Below, in pieces: positions 30,664 to 38,786 of a stretch of DNA of 64,000 nucleotides. The translations under genes and the position numbers were made by a program. Position 1 is the stretch's first letter. Every line of letters starts with the position of its first letter. Source of the stretch: Phycisphaerales bacterium. Its GTDB lineage: Bacteria; Planctomycetota; Phycisphaerae; Phycisphaerales; UBA1924. The notes below the pieces were generated by a model, which saw only the letters and a list, made by a program, of their open reading frames with translations, was not told the origin of the DNA and made no database searches. The stretch is taken from positions 1-64,000 of the forward strand of contig JADLBU010000108.1 of assembly GCA_020847535.1 (NCBI GenBank), given 5' to 3'.

Positions 30664-33177
30664 TCAACATCCCGCCTCAAACGCATGCACGAACGCATCA
30701 AAGTCATCCGTATCCACGAACCCCGACCCATCGAAGTCCGCCTCATCCACACCAAGCTCAAACGCGTGCACGAACGCATCGAAGTCATCCGTATCGACAA
30801 ACCCCGAGTGATCGAAGTCCGCCGGGCAATCCACGAAGTCCACGATGCTCACCCCATCACCCCACGGCTGTGCGATCGCCGCGATGTTCCCGTTCCCCGA
30901 CACCACCATCGACGATCCCACCTTCCCCGTCGGGATCGTCTGCACGATCGTGTCGCTCGCCGTCGAGATGATCGCCACCGCGCCATCCTGCGTCGTGAAG
31001 TACCCGCCGCCCCCGAACCCGATGCTCGCCTGCCCGTAGCTCGCATACACGCTCGACCCGTCCGGGCTCATCCGCAGGCTGTCCATGTTCTGCCCGTTCG
31101 GAAGCACGATCGTCTTGATCACCGTGTTGGTCGCCAGGTTCACCACGCTCACCGTGTTCGGCGACCAGTTCATCACGTACAACTTGCTCCCGCTCGGTGT
31201 CGCCACCGTCGTGAACGGGAAATCACCGACCGTCACCGACGGACCCAGCGTCGAGCCCGCCCCCGCGATGTTCACCGTCACCACCGAATCCGTGTCACGC
31301 TTGGTCACATAGCACTTCGTGCCGTCAGCGTTGAAACTCGCCACCACCGGGAACGTCCCCGCCCCGGTCGCCAGCGTCGCCGCCACCGTCCACGTCGCCG
31401 TATCGATGATCGAAATGTTGTTCGTGAACGAGTTGCACGTCACCAGTGTCGATCCATCCGGCGAGAGCGCTGTCCCGCTGAACTGCGAGAAGCTGTACGA
31501 AATCCCGCCCATATCCCCGGTCGCCAGCTTCGCCCCCTGCACCGCTCCCGTGTTCAGGTTCACCCGGTACACCCCATCCCCGCCCGTCACCACCGCCACG
31601 TACGCGAACTGGCTGTCCGGTGAGATCTGGATCTGATCCGCACGCGTCCCGATCCCCACATCCACCTTCGCACCCGTCGCCAGCGTGATGATCGAAAACG
31701 CGGTCCCGTCCCGGCTCGCCACGCACGCCTTGGTCCCGTCGGGCGTGATCTTCACCTCGCCCGGACGGCGATCCACGTTCACCCACGCACTCACCGCCCC
31801 CGTGTACGAATTCACGATGCTCGCCGTCTGGCTCTGCTGGCTCACCACCACCGTCTTGAGCGCATCAGCAGTCACCGCCACGGTCCTCGCCCGATCCGCC
31901 TCCGGCGCTGGCCCGCTCGGGCCCCCCGAAACCAGCCCGCCCGCCGCCCCGTTGGTGTTGAGCACCACCATGTCCTCCCCGAACGTGTCGGAGAACTGCA
32001 CCGCCAGTGGCGCCACCGGCGAAACCGCCCCCACCGAGGTCGAAACAAAGTTGTTCAGATCCTTCACCAGCGTCTGCGTCGCAAACGACACCAGGCTCCC
32101 GCGGAACCCCACGCACACCGCGTACTGACCATCCGCGGATGTGTACATCTCGTTCACCGAAGCCGTCGCCAGGTTCCCGCTCACCCCGTTCGTCCCAAGA
32201 TCCACCACCCGGCACGCGTTCTGGATCGCAACCACCGCACGCGTCCCCGCTGGGTTGATCGCCACCGGCCCCCACAGATCCATCCCCACGTTGATCGCTT
32301 TGCTGATCACCCCGCCCGCCACATCCACCACGCTCAGGATCTTGCTCGACAGGTAATGCGTCACCACCGCCTTCGTCCCGTCCGGCGTCACCGCGACCCC
32401 GATCGGCTCCGCGGTCGCCGGCAGCGCCGTCGTCGCGCCATTGGTAATGTTGATGAGCTTGATCTGGTCCGCGACCGAATCCGGGAACACCAGGATGTCC
32501 CCCGCCAGCGCCGGCCCGTACGCCTTGAACGCGTACGCCGCCGTCTCCGGGTTCACCGAAACCTGCGTGTACAGCCCCCCGGTCGCCACCGTACGCACCA
32601 CCGTGTTCGTCGAAAGATCGATCACCGACGCATTCTGCGTCGCCCCGTTGTTCACCACCGCCAGCGCCCCCGTCGAGTTGATCAACGCCGTCACCGGCGA
32701 GGTCCCCACCGCAATCACCGCGATCTCCAGACCCAGCACCAGATCAACCACCGATGCCGTGTTCTCACGCAGGTTTGCCGTCACCGCACGCGTCCCATCC
32801 GGAGAGATCGCCACGCTCTCCGGCCGGCCCGACAGCGGGATGTCCATCAACAGCGCCCGCGTCGCCGGATCAAACACCGACAGGTTCGCGCTGTCACGGT
32901 TGGCGACCACCACCGCCGATCCATCCGGCAGAAACTTCGCCGATGAGTGGCTGTCCGCCTCCGGCGCTGACCCCGCGCTGTAGAAATCCACCGCGATCCG
33001 CGTGTTATCGCCCCACGCCCCCCCATCCTCGCACGGGAACTCAAACACGCTCCGCCATTCCGTCGGATCCCCATCCGGAGAATCCGGCGTGATGCACGGC
33101 GGGATCGCCGTTGCAAGCCCGCACATGGAAACGAGAGCAAGCAGGCCAGAACCGGCGGCAAGCGAACGGATCGTCAT
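30664..33177 (-). CDS. Secreted YVTN-type beta-propeller protein with EF-hand/Cys tail
   Basis: The 837-residue protein has a signal peptide (cleavage near ATA-IP). Most of the length is a series of repeats of about 40 residues typical of surface-layer YVTN/NHL-type propellers: SVAISPDGTRAVTANLRENTA, GVAVTPDGTKAVVTHYLSSK, VKITPDGTKACVASRDGTAF and LRMSPDGSSVYASYG. There may be more than one seven-bladed propeller. The C-terminal 54 residues (30667-30828) are the double EF-hand module of the T-type, ending FEAGC. It probably acts in extracellular adhesion or as a protein-protein interaction scaffold. It is followed 19 bases later by another tail-bearing gene with the other module subtype. Confidence 0.9.
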   Translation of the reverse strand: MTIRSLAAGSGLLALVSMCGLATAIPPCITPDSPDGDPTEWRSVFEFPCEDGGAWGDNTRIAVDFYSAGSAPEADSHSSAKFLPDGSAVVVANRDSANLSVFDPATRALLMDIPLSGRPESVAISPDGTRAVTANLRENTASVVDLVLGLEIAVIAVGTSPVTALINSTGALAVVNNGATQNASVIDLSTNTVVRTVATGGLYTQVSVNPETAAYAFKAYGPALAGDILVFPDSVADQIKLINITNGATTALPATAEPIGVAVTPDGTKAVVTHYLSSKILSVVDVAGGVISKAINVGMDLWGPVAINPAGTRAVVAIQNACRVVDLGTNGVSGNLATASVNEMYTSADGQYAVCVGFRGSLVSFATQTLVKDLNNFVSTSVGAVSPVAPLAVQFSDTFGEDMVVLNTNGAAGGLVSGGPSGPAPEADRARTVAVTADALKTVVVSQQSQTASIVNSYTGAVSAWVNVDRRPGEVKITPDGTKACVASRDGTAFSIITLATGAKVDVGIGTRADQIQISPDSQFAYVAVVTGGDGVYRVNLNTGAVQGAKLATGDMGGISYSFSQFSGTALSPDGSTLVTCNSFTNNISIIDTATWTVAATLATGAGTFPVVASFNADGTKCYVTKRDTDSVVTVNIAGAGSTLGPSVTVGDFPFTTVATPSGSKLYVMNWSPNTVSVVNLATNTVIKTIVLPNGQNMDSLRMSPDGSSVYASYGQASIGFGGGGYFTTQDGAVAIISTASDTIVQTIPTGKVGSSMVVSGNGNIAAIAQPWGDGVSIVDFVDCPADFDHSGFVDTDDFDAFVHAFELGVDEADFDGSGFVDTDDFDAFVHAFEAGC

Positions 33178-33466
33178 GGCGAATCTCCGGCGCAGATCAA
33201 GCGCCGGGCTCTCTCCCTCGGCGGTGTGCTGCGGAAGAGTCAGCCTACCACAGATCCACGCGCCGATCCAGCCGCAAATACACCGCCCCTCCCCGGAAAA
33301 ACGAAGACAAACCCCGGCTTTTCTCGGGGCATTCTCATATCGCCTCTGCGCCGCAGAGTGCGCATCTCAACAAGATTCAAACGCTTCATGAACCACGGCC
33401 AGCGCTCTCAGCGTCACGGAGCGGCACGTGCGGAATGCAGCCACCTCTCAGCGCTCGCCCGCGCCG
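33178..33466. other. Spacer with no gene
   Basis: About 290 bases between the beta-propeller start and the stop of the next minus-strand gene. It contains a weak hairpin (CCCCG...CGGGG near 33330) and a short CTCTGCGCCGCAGAG palindrome near 33345. It should carry the promoter of the two-gene secreted-protein operon. Confidence 0.4.
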
Positions 33467-34285
33467 TCACGCGGCATCCCGCTCCCCATCCGCCCTCTCC
33501 ACGCCCGCAACCCGCGGCGCTGGAGGATGTGCGGCCGGGATCGGCGGCAAAGGTGAACCCGCCCCCGACACGTGCGATCCCTCGCTCTGTCCAGGGCCGG
33601 CAGGTCCGGCGCTTCTCCCGAGCATCGCGAACCGATCTCCCGCCCTCAACTGCCCCGCGAGCCGGTCCGCATCCGCGCTGTCCTGCGCCACACCCTGTTC
33701 GATGAGCGTGGCCTCAAGATTCGTGCTCCCGGTCTTGAACGCCGTCCCCGCCGCGAGCACCGTGCAGATCGTCCCGAAGATCCCGAAATCAAACAGCAGC
33801 GCGATGGGTGTCAGCACTCCCGCTGCCAGCTCACTGTCACCCTCGAGCTCCGCCGTCAACACCTGCCGCTCATCCGCATCCATCCCTTCCCACCGCTCCC
33901 CCGCCTCCGCATACACCGAAGGAAGCAGCTCCCCATCCTCATCCCAGCACTCCGTCTCTTCCTGCTCCCACTCCTCGGCGATCTGCCACGCCAAATGCTC
34001 GACCGCCTCCTCCTCATCCACCGCCAGGAAGTCCTCGGTCATCCACGAAACCACCGTGTAGCGCGCAGCGAAGATCCCAGCCACCGTCACCGCCGCCGCC
34101 CATACGCCCGCGGCAGCTCCACCCTTCATCTTCGTGCCGCGCATCATCCCGTACCCCGCAGCGCCACCGATCGCCGGCGCCACGATCCACAAACTCCAGT
34201 CCGTGACACGGATCAACACCACCCAGATCACCGCCACGACCACCGCCCCGATCCCCGCGAACGCCAGTCCCTTGCCCATCGACAT
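33467..34285 (-). CDS. Hypothetical membrane protein
   Basis: I do not recognise this 272-residue protein. It has transmembrane helices at about 5-27, 30-48 and 58-75. An acidic cytoplasmic or periplasmic segment follows (EEEAVEHLAWQIAEEWEQEE), then a hydrophobic stretch near 160-185 and a Pro/Gly-rich C-terminus. The ATG at 34285 is preceded by GGGAGG. It lies downstream of recJ on the same strand, with about 200 bases between. No catalytic motif is visible. Confidence 0.75.
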   Translation of the reverse strand: MSMGKGLAFAGIGAVVVAVIWVVLIRVTDWSLWIVAPAIGGAAGYGMMRGTKMKGGAAAGVWAAAVTVAGIFAARYTVVSWMTEDFLAVDEEEAVEHLAWQIAEEWEQEETECWDEDGELLPSVYAEAGERWEGMDADERQVLTAELEGDSELAAGVLTPIALLFDFGIFGTICTVLAAGTAFKTGSTNLEATLIEQGVAQDSADADRLAGQLRAGDRFAMLGRSAGPAGPGQSEGSHVSGAGSPLPPIPAAHPPAPRVAGVERADGERDAA

Positions 34286-34491
34286 GGAGTGCCTCCCCTC
34301 GATGTGAAGCCTGCGAAACCAGCGATATCGGCACCTACACCGCCGCAAATGACCCGGCCCGCCACCTACAGGTTGCGCCCGCGCGAACGACCGGCCACGG
34401 ACGGCCTGCGCAGCCTGCAACACGTGTGATAACTTGCAAGGAATGCCGAGCCTCACTCCGACACCCGCCGGCGATCCCATTGAACCACCCC
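34286..34491. other. Spacer between recJ and membrane-protein gene
   Basis: About 200 bases with no gene or terminator that I can support. It probably holds the promoter of the membrane-protein gene. Confidence 0.35.
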
Positions 34492-36234
34492 TCACACCGG
34501 CAGCACCATCACATCCTCGATCACCGGCTCGACCTTCACCCCATCAAACGTCGAGATCCGCGGCGTCACGATCGCATCGATATCCCGCCCCGCCGGCAGT
34601 GACCTCGCCCGCTCACCCCAGCTCCACGCGATCAGCCGCATGTGTACCCCATCCCGGTCCTTCACCCGCAGCGCCAGGTGCTTCCCCCCCGCACCCATCG
34701 TCCGCGGCTCCACGATCCGCAGCCCGCGCAGCCGCACGCGCACCGCCGGGTTCTCGCGACCGAACGGCTCCAGCCGCTCCAGTTGCCGCACCGCCTCCAC
34801 CGAGAGCTCCGGCAGCAGCGCATCCGCGTCATACGCAAGCGAACCGCACAGCCGCTCGACCGGGATCTGCTCGTTGGCGATCCGCGTGAACGCATCCACG
34901 AACGACCCCAGCCGCGCATCGCTCACCCGCAGCCCCGCCGCCATGTCATGCCCGCCATAGCTCACCAGGTGCTCCGCGCACGAAACCAGCGCTCCGTGCA
35001 GGCTGAATCCCTCCACCGATCGCCCGCTCCCATGACACACCCCATCCTCCCGCCCCATCAAAATGCATGGCCGCGAATACCGCTCCACCAGCCGCGAACA
35101 CACGATCCCCACCACCCCCGTGTGCCACGATTCATCCGCCAGCACGATCGCCCTTCGGTCCTCCCCCGTCATCCCCGCCGACTCCGCCATCTCGCACGCC
35201 CGGCCGAAGATCTCAAGCTCCACCCTCCGCCGCTCGCCGTTCTGCCTGGTCAACTGCCCGGCGATCTCCGCCGCCCGCGCCTCATCGGTCGTCGTCAAGA
35301 GCTCCACCGCCTCGCGCGCATGCCCCATCCGCCCGCACGCGTTCAATCGCGGCGCCAGCTTGAACCCCACTCCCTCCGAATCGATGTTCTCACCCGACAA
35401 CCCCGATGCATCCACCAGCGCCCGCAATCCCACGATCCCCGAGTGCTTGATCCGTGATAGCCCGAACCGCGCCAACACCCGGTTCTCACCCACCAGCGGC
35501 ACCACGTCCGCGATCGTCCCCAGCGACACCAGAGCCAGCAGCTCGATCAGCAGCTCACGCAGATCCGGCCGTACCTTCGCCGATCCGCTCGCCAATGTCG
35601 CCAGCCGCCACGCCAGCTTGTACGCAACCCCCGCTCCCGACAGCTCCCCGAATGGATACTTCGAATCCGGCCTCCGCGGATGAACCACCGCGTACGCCCG
35701 CGGCAGACCCTCCACAGATGATGGCGGGTTGTGGTGATCCGTGATGATCAGATCCACCCCCGCCTCCGCCGCCACAATCGCCGGCTCGATCCCCGTCACC
35801 CCGCAATCCACCGACACGATCAACCCCGCACCCGACTCACATATCTGCCGGATTGCCTCCGAATTCAGCCCGTACCCCTCCTCCACCCGGTGCGGAATGT
35901 ACGAAACCACCCGCGCCTCCGGCGCGATCCCCATCATCGTGTGATACAGCACCGCGGTCGCCGTGACACCATCGACGTCGTAATCCCCATAAATGACAAT
36001 CTGCTGCCCCGCACGAATCCCCGCGAGCATCCGCTCCGCCGCCCGATCCAGATCCGGAATCAGCGAAGGATCGTGCAGATGCGTCAGCCGCGGATCCAGG
36101 AACGCCGCGCTGCGTTCCGCCTCCCCCAACCCCCGCGCCAGCAGGATCCGCTCGATCAGCGGCAGGCCCCCGCCGCTTCCCTCCAAGCCGGCCCCCGCCG
36201 CGCGCAGCCACCGCTTCAGCACCCCGCGGCACAC
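34492..36234 (-). CDS. recJ: Single-stranded-DNA-specific exonuclease RecJ
   Basis: RecJ degrades ssDNA 5' to 3' in recombination and mismatch repair. The DHH phosphoesterase core shows IVIYGDYDVDGVTATAVLY, IVSVDCGVTG, LIITDHHNPPSS and YPFGELSGAGVAYKLAWR. The middle contains LGTIADVVPLVGENR and KLAPRLNACGRMG, and the end carries the DHHA1 domain with SYGGHDMAAGLRV and the OB-fold. The length of about 580 residues fits RecJ. No ATG precedes the conserved region. I place the start at a GTG (36234) 5 bases after GGAGG, but GTGs at 36222 or further out to 36354 are possible. Confidence 0.92.
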   Translation of the reverse strand: MCRGVLKRWLRAAGAGLEGSGGGLPLIERILLARGLGEAERSAAFLDPRLTHLHDPSLIPDLDRAAERMLAGIRAGQQIVIYGDYDVDGVTATAVLYHTMMGIAPEARVVSYIPHRVEEGYGLNSEAIRQICESGAGLIVSVDCGVTGIEPAIVAAEAGVDLIITDHHNPPSSVEGLPRAYAVVHPRRPDSKYPFGELSGAGVAYKLAWRLATLASGSAKVRPDLRELLIELLALVSLGTIADVVPLVGENRVLARFGLSRIKHSGIVGLRALVDASGLSGENIDSEGVGFKLAPRLNACGRMGHAREAVELLTTTDEARAAEIAGQLTRQNGERRRVELEIFGRACEMAESAGMTGEDRRAIVLADESWHTGVVGIVCSRLVERYSRPCILMGREDGVCHGSGRSVEGFSLHGALVSCAEHLVSYGGHDMAAGLRVSDARLGSFVDAFTRIANEQIPVERLCGSLAYDADALLPELSVEAVRQLERLEPFGRENPAVRVRLRGLRIVEPRTMGAGGKHLALRVKDRDGVHMRLIAWSWGERARSLPAGRDIDAIVTPRISTFDGVKVEPVIEDVMVLPV

Positions 36235-36380
36235 ACCAACCTCCGGCTCGCAAGATCCCTGAACCACGGCCACGCAAACTCCCAAAAAGCCACTCCAACC
36301 CCAACCGACCATCCACGATACGCTGATCGTCCACCACACCACCCCAACCGACACTTTCCCCTTCCGCTTCTTCCCGACTG

Positions 36381-36450
36381 TCTACTGCCTACTGCCCAGC
36401 CCCGACTCCGTGCCTCGTCCCCCACTGCCCACCCCCCACCCCCCATTCCC
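36381..36450. repeat. Degenerate tandem heptanucleotide repeat, about ten units
   Basis: Units of 7 bases run in constant phase: TCTACTG, CCTACTG, CCCAGCC, CCGACTC, CGTGCCT, CGTCCCC, CACTGCC, CACCCCC, CACCCCC, CATTCCC. They occupy most of the divergent spacer between recJ and the adenosyltransferase gene, next to the latter's start. Confidence 0.7.
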
Positions 36451-36465
36451 CTTCCGGGATCCCAA

Positions 36466-37074
36466 ATGGTCAAGCTCACACGCATCTACACCAAAACCGG
36501 CGATGACGGCACCACCGGGCTCGCCAACGGCCTCCGCACCCCCAAGGACAACCCCCGCGTCGAGACCTACGGCACCGTCGATGAGGCCAACGCCGCCATC
36601 GGCCTGGCGATCGCCCACGCCGGCGCCGATGCACCCAACGCCGATGAAAGCCGCCGCTGCCTGGTCGCACTCCTCCGCTCCCTCCAGCACGACCTCTTCG
36701 ATTGCGGCGCTGACCTCGCCACGCCCCTCGAATCCTCGGAAAAACCCGGCAGCCGCCTCCGCATCATCCCCGCCCAGACCCAGCGACTCGAACACCTCAT
36801 CGATGAGTACAACGACCCGCTCTCGCCACTCACCAGCTTCGTCCTCCCCGGCGGCTCACCGCTCGCCGCCGGCCTCCACCTCGCACGCACCGTCGTCCGA
36901 CGCGCCGAACGGCTCGCCGTCGGCCTCCGACGCTCCGACCCCGACACCACCAACCCCGAAACCATCCGCTACCTCAACCGCCTCAGCGACCTCCTCTTTG
37001 TGCTCGCGCGGATCGCCAACGATCACGGCGCGGGGGATGTCCTCTGGGTGCCCGGAGCCAACAGACCTCGATAA
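36466..37074 (+). CDS. PduO-type cob(I)alamin adenosyltransferase
   Basis: The enzyme transfers the adenosyl group of ATP to cob(I)alamin to make coenzyme B12. The 202-residue protein has the PduO/MMAB signature: IYTKTGDDGTTGLANG near the N-terminus, VETYGTVDEANAAIGLA, FDCGADLATP, FVLPGGSPLAAGLHLARTVVRRAER and YLNRLSDLLFVLAR. The ATG at 36466 directly follows the heptanucleotide repeat. No B12-dependent enzyme is adjacent, but a BtuF-like lipoprotein gene lies 4 kb away. The order with the following phosphatase gene (62-base gap, same strand) may be fortuitous. Confidence 0.93.
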   Translation: MVKLTRIYTKTGDDGTTGLANGLRTPKDNPRVETYGTVDEANAAIGLAIAHAGADAPNADESRRCLVALLRSLQHDLFDCGADLATPLESSEKPGSRLRIIPAQTQRLEHLIDEYNDPLSPLTSFVLPGGSPLAAGLHLARTVVRRAERLAVGLRRSDPDTTNPETIRYLNRLSDLLFVLARIANDHGAGDVLWVPGANRPR

Positions 37075-37135
37075 GCTCTGACCGCCAGGATTCCCCTCTA
37101 CGTTCCCCGCCCTGCCGCAAGGACACGCCAACACC

Positions 37136-38581
37136 GTGGGTCAAGCCCCCCATCACTCCAAGACCTTCACCTCGGACTTCCGCGCCGAGTTCGATGCCAA
37201 CACCGACCAGCTCCTCCGCCGCCAGTTCGTCTGGTTCGCCGCCATCACCGGCATCGGCGGGCTCCTCCTCTGCATCTTCGACATCACCTACAGGCTCGCA
37301 GGCACCCAGCTCTTCACCTGGATCATCCCCGCCGACAAACTCCCCTCCGCCAGTCAGACCAGGCAGCCCGTCCATATCTCCGCGATCTTCTTCACCCTCC
37401 TCTTTGTCGCCGTCCACGCCGGCGCCATGATCGCCGCCTCCAAACGCCACCTCACCCAGCGCAGCATCCAGTGGCTCACCACCGGCGTCGTTCTCTTCGA
37501 TGCGATCGCCCAGATCGTCATCCGAAAGTTCGATGTCCAGCCCCCCATCGGCCTGGGCGTCTGGGGCATGATGTGGACCCACACGCTCGCCGCGATCTTC
37601 CTCCCCTGGTCAACCTGGCAGGCGATCCGCACCGTCCTCATCACCTGGGCCGCCTACGCCGCCCTCTGCTTCATCCGCAACGATCCCGCCGAGCTCTTCG
37701 AGAAGATCCTCGTGATCATGTTCTTCCCGTTCCTCGGCGCACCCGGCTCATTCATCGCCTGGCTCATCCACTCCCGCCGCTACGAGCAGCACAAACTCAC
37801 CTTCTTCCAGCGCCGCTACGCCGATGTCCGCCGTGAACTCGTCGATGCCCGACGCATCCACGAATCCCTCTTCCCGCCTCCGCGCCCCACCGGACACCTC
37901 CGGTTCACCTACGAGTACGAACCCATGCGCCAGATCGGCGGAGACTATCTCTACGCCAACTGGTTCGGGCCCGCCCACGAGAAGGACCGCACCCTCAGCG
38001 TCGTGCTCATGGATGTCACCGGACACGGCATCCCCGCCGCCCTCACCGTCAATCGCCTCCACGGAGAGCTCGAACGCGTGTTCGCAGAAGACCCCGAGAT
38101 CCTCCCCGGAGAAGTCCTCCGACTCCTCAACCGCTACGTCCACCTCACGCTCGCCACCCACTCCGTCTTCGTCACCGCACTCTGCCTCAAGGTCGACACC
38201 CGCCACAACACCGTCCAGTACGCCAGCGGCGGACACCCGCCCGCCTTCATCCGAACCGTCGATGGCAAGATCCACGAACTCTCCTCCACCACCTACGTCC
38301 TGGGCGCCTGCGGCGGTGAGGAGTTCGACTCCGAACAGAAGACCCTCCGCTTCGGACCCGGCGATGCCCTGATCGCCTACACCGATGGCGCCATCGAAGC
38401 CCGCAACCGCATGGGCAAGATGATGGGCATCAAGGGTGTCCAGCAACTGGTCGCCTTCGGCAACACCCAGCCCCACGGAAGCTGGTGCCGAACCCTCCGC
38501 CACGCCGTCGAATCACACCGCTACGGCCCCCCCGCCGACGACACCCTCGTCGTCGAGATCGCCCGTGGTTTACAGGCCTAA
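37136..38581 (+). CDS. Membrane SpoIIE-family protein phosphatase (RsbU-like)
   Basis: The 481-residue protein begins at a GTG (37136). It has six predicted membrane helices in residues about 30-215 (for example FVWFAAITGIGGLLLCIFDI and ILVIMFFPFLGAPGSFIAWLI), then a short coiled linker and a PP2C/SpoIIE phosphatase domain (about 245-478). The phosphatase shows PTGHLRFTYEYEPMRQIGGDY, SVVLMDVTGHGIPAALTVNRL, ASGGHPPAF and AYTDGAIEARNR, with the metal-binding Asp residues present. The membrane part has no recognisable ligand-binding fold. It probably signals to a partner-switching sigma regulator that is not in the window. It is convergent with argS. Confidence 0.9.
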   Translation: MGQAPHHSKTFTSDFRAEFDANTDQLLRRQFVWFAAITGIGGLLLCIFDITYRLAGTQLFTWIIPADKLPSASQTRQPVHISAIFFTLLFVAVHAGAMIAASKRHLTQRSIQWLTTGVVLFDAIAQIVIRKFDVQPPIGLGVWGMMWTHTLAAIFLPWSTWQAIRTVLITWAAYAALCFIRNDPAELFEKILVIMFFPFLGAPGSFIAWLIHSRRYEQHKLTFFQRRYADVRRELVDARRIHESLFPPPRPTGHLRFTYEYEPMRQIGGDYLYANWFGPAHEKDRTLSVVLMDVTGHGIPAALTVNRLHGELERVFAEDPEILPGEVLRLLNRYVHLTLATHSVFVTALCLKVDTRHNTVQYASGGHPPAFIRTVDGKIHELSSTTYVLGACGGEEFDSEQKTLRFGPGDALIAYTDGAIEARNRMGKMMGIKGVQQLVAFGNTQPHGSWCRTLRHAVESHRYGPPADDTLVVEIARGLQA

Positions 38582-38596
38582 ATCGACAATCTCCTA

Positions 38597-38686
38597 AGAG
38601 ACTGTTTCAGAATCCTACCCGATCTCGTGGCACAGGCATCCTGCCTGTGTTCTACTGCCCTGCTACCTCATTCTGAAACAGTCTCT
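38597..38686. repeat. 90-bp nested inverted-repeat element
   Basis: The outer arms AGAGACTGTTTCAGAAT (38597-38613) and ATTCTGAAACAGTCTCT (38670-38686) are exact 17-bp inverted repeats. Inside is the hairpin CACAGGCA-TCC-TGCCTGTG (38631-38649). A related hairpin with the same flanks is at 42881-42925. The element lies between the convergent phosphatase and argS genes and is MITE-like. No transposase is present. Confidence 0.75.
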
Positions 38687-38786
38687 AACGGATTCCGATA
38701 TCGCCATGTAAAATCGTCCATCGAATGATCGATTTTCAACCACGCCGTGGACCACTTCCCCACTCCGTCGCTTCGTCGCTTCCCAA

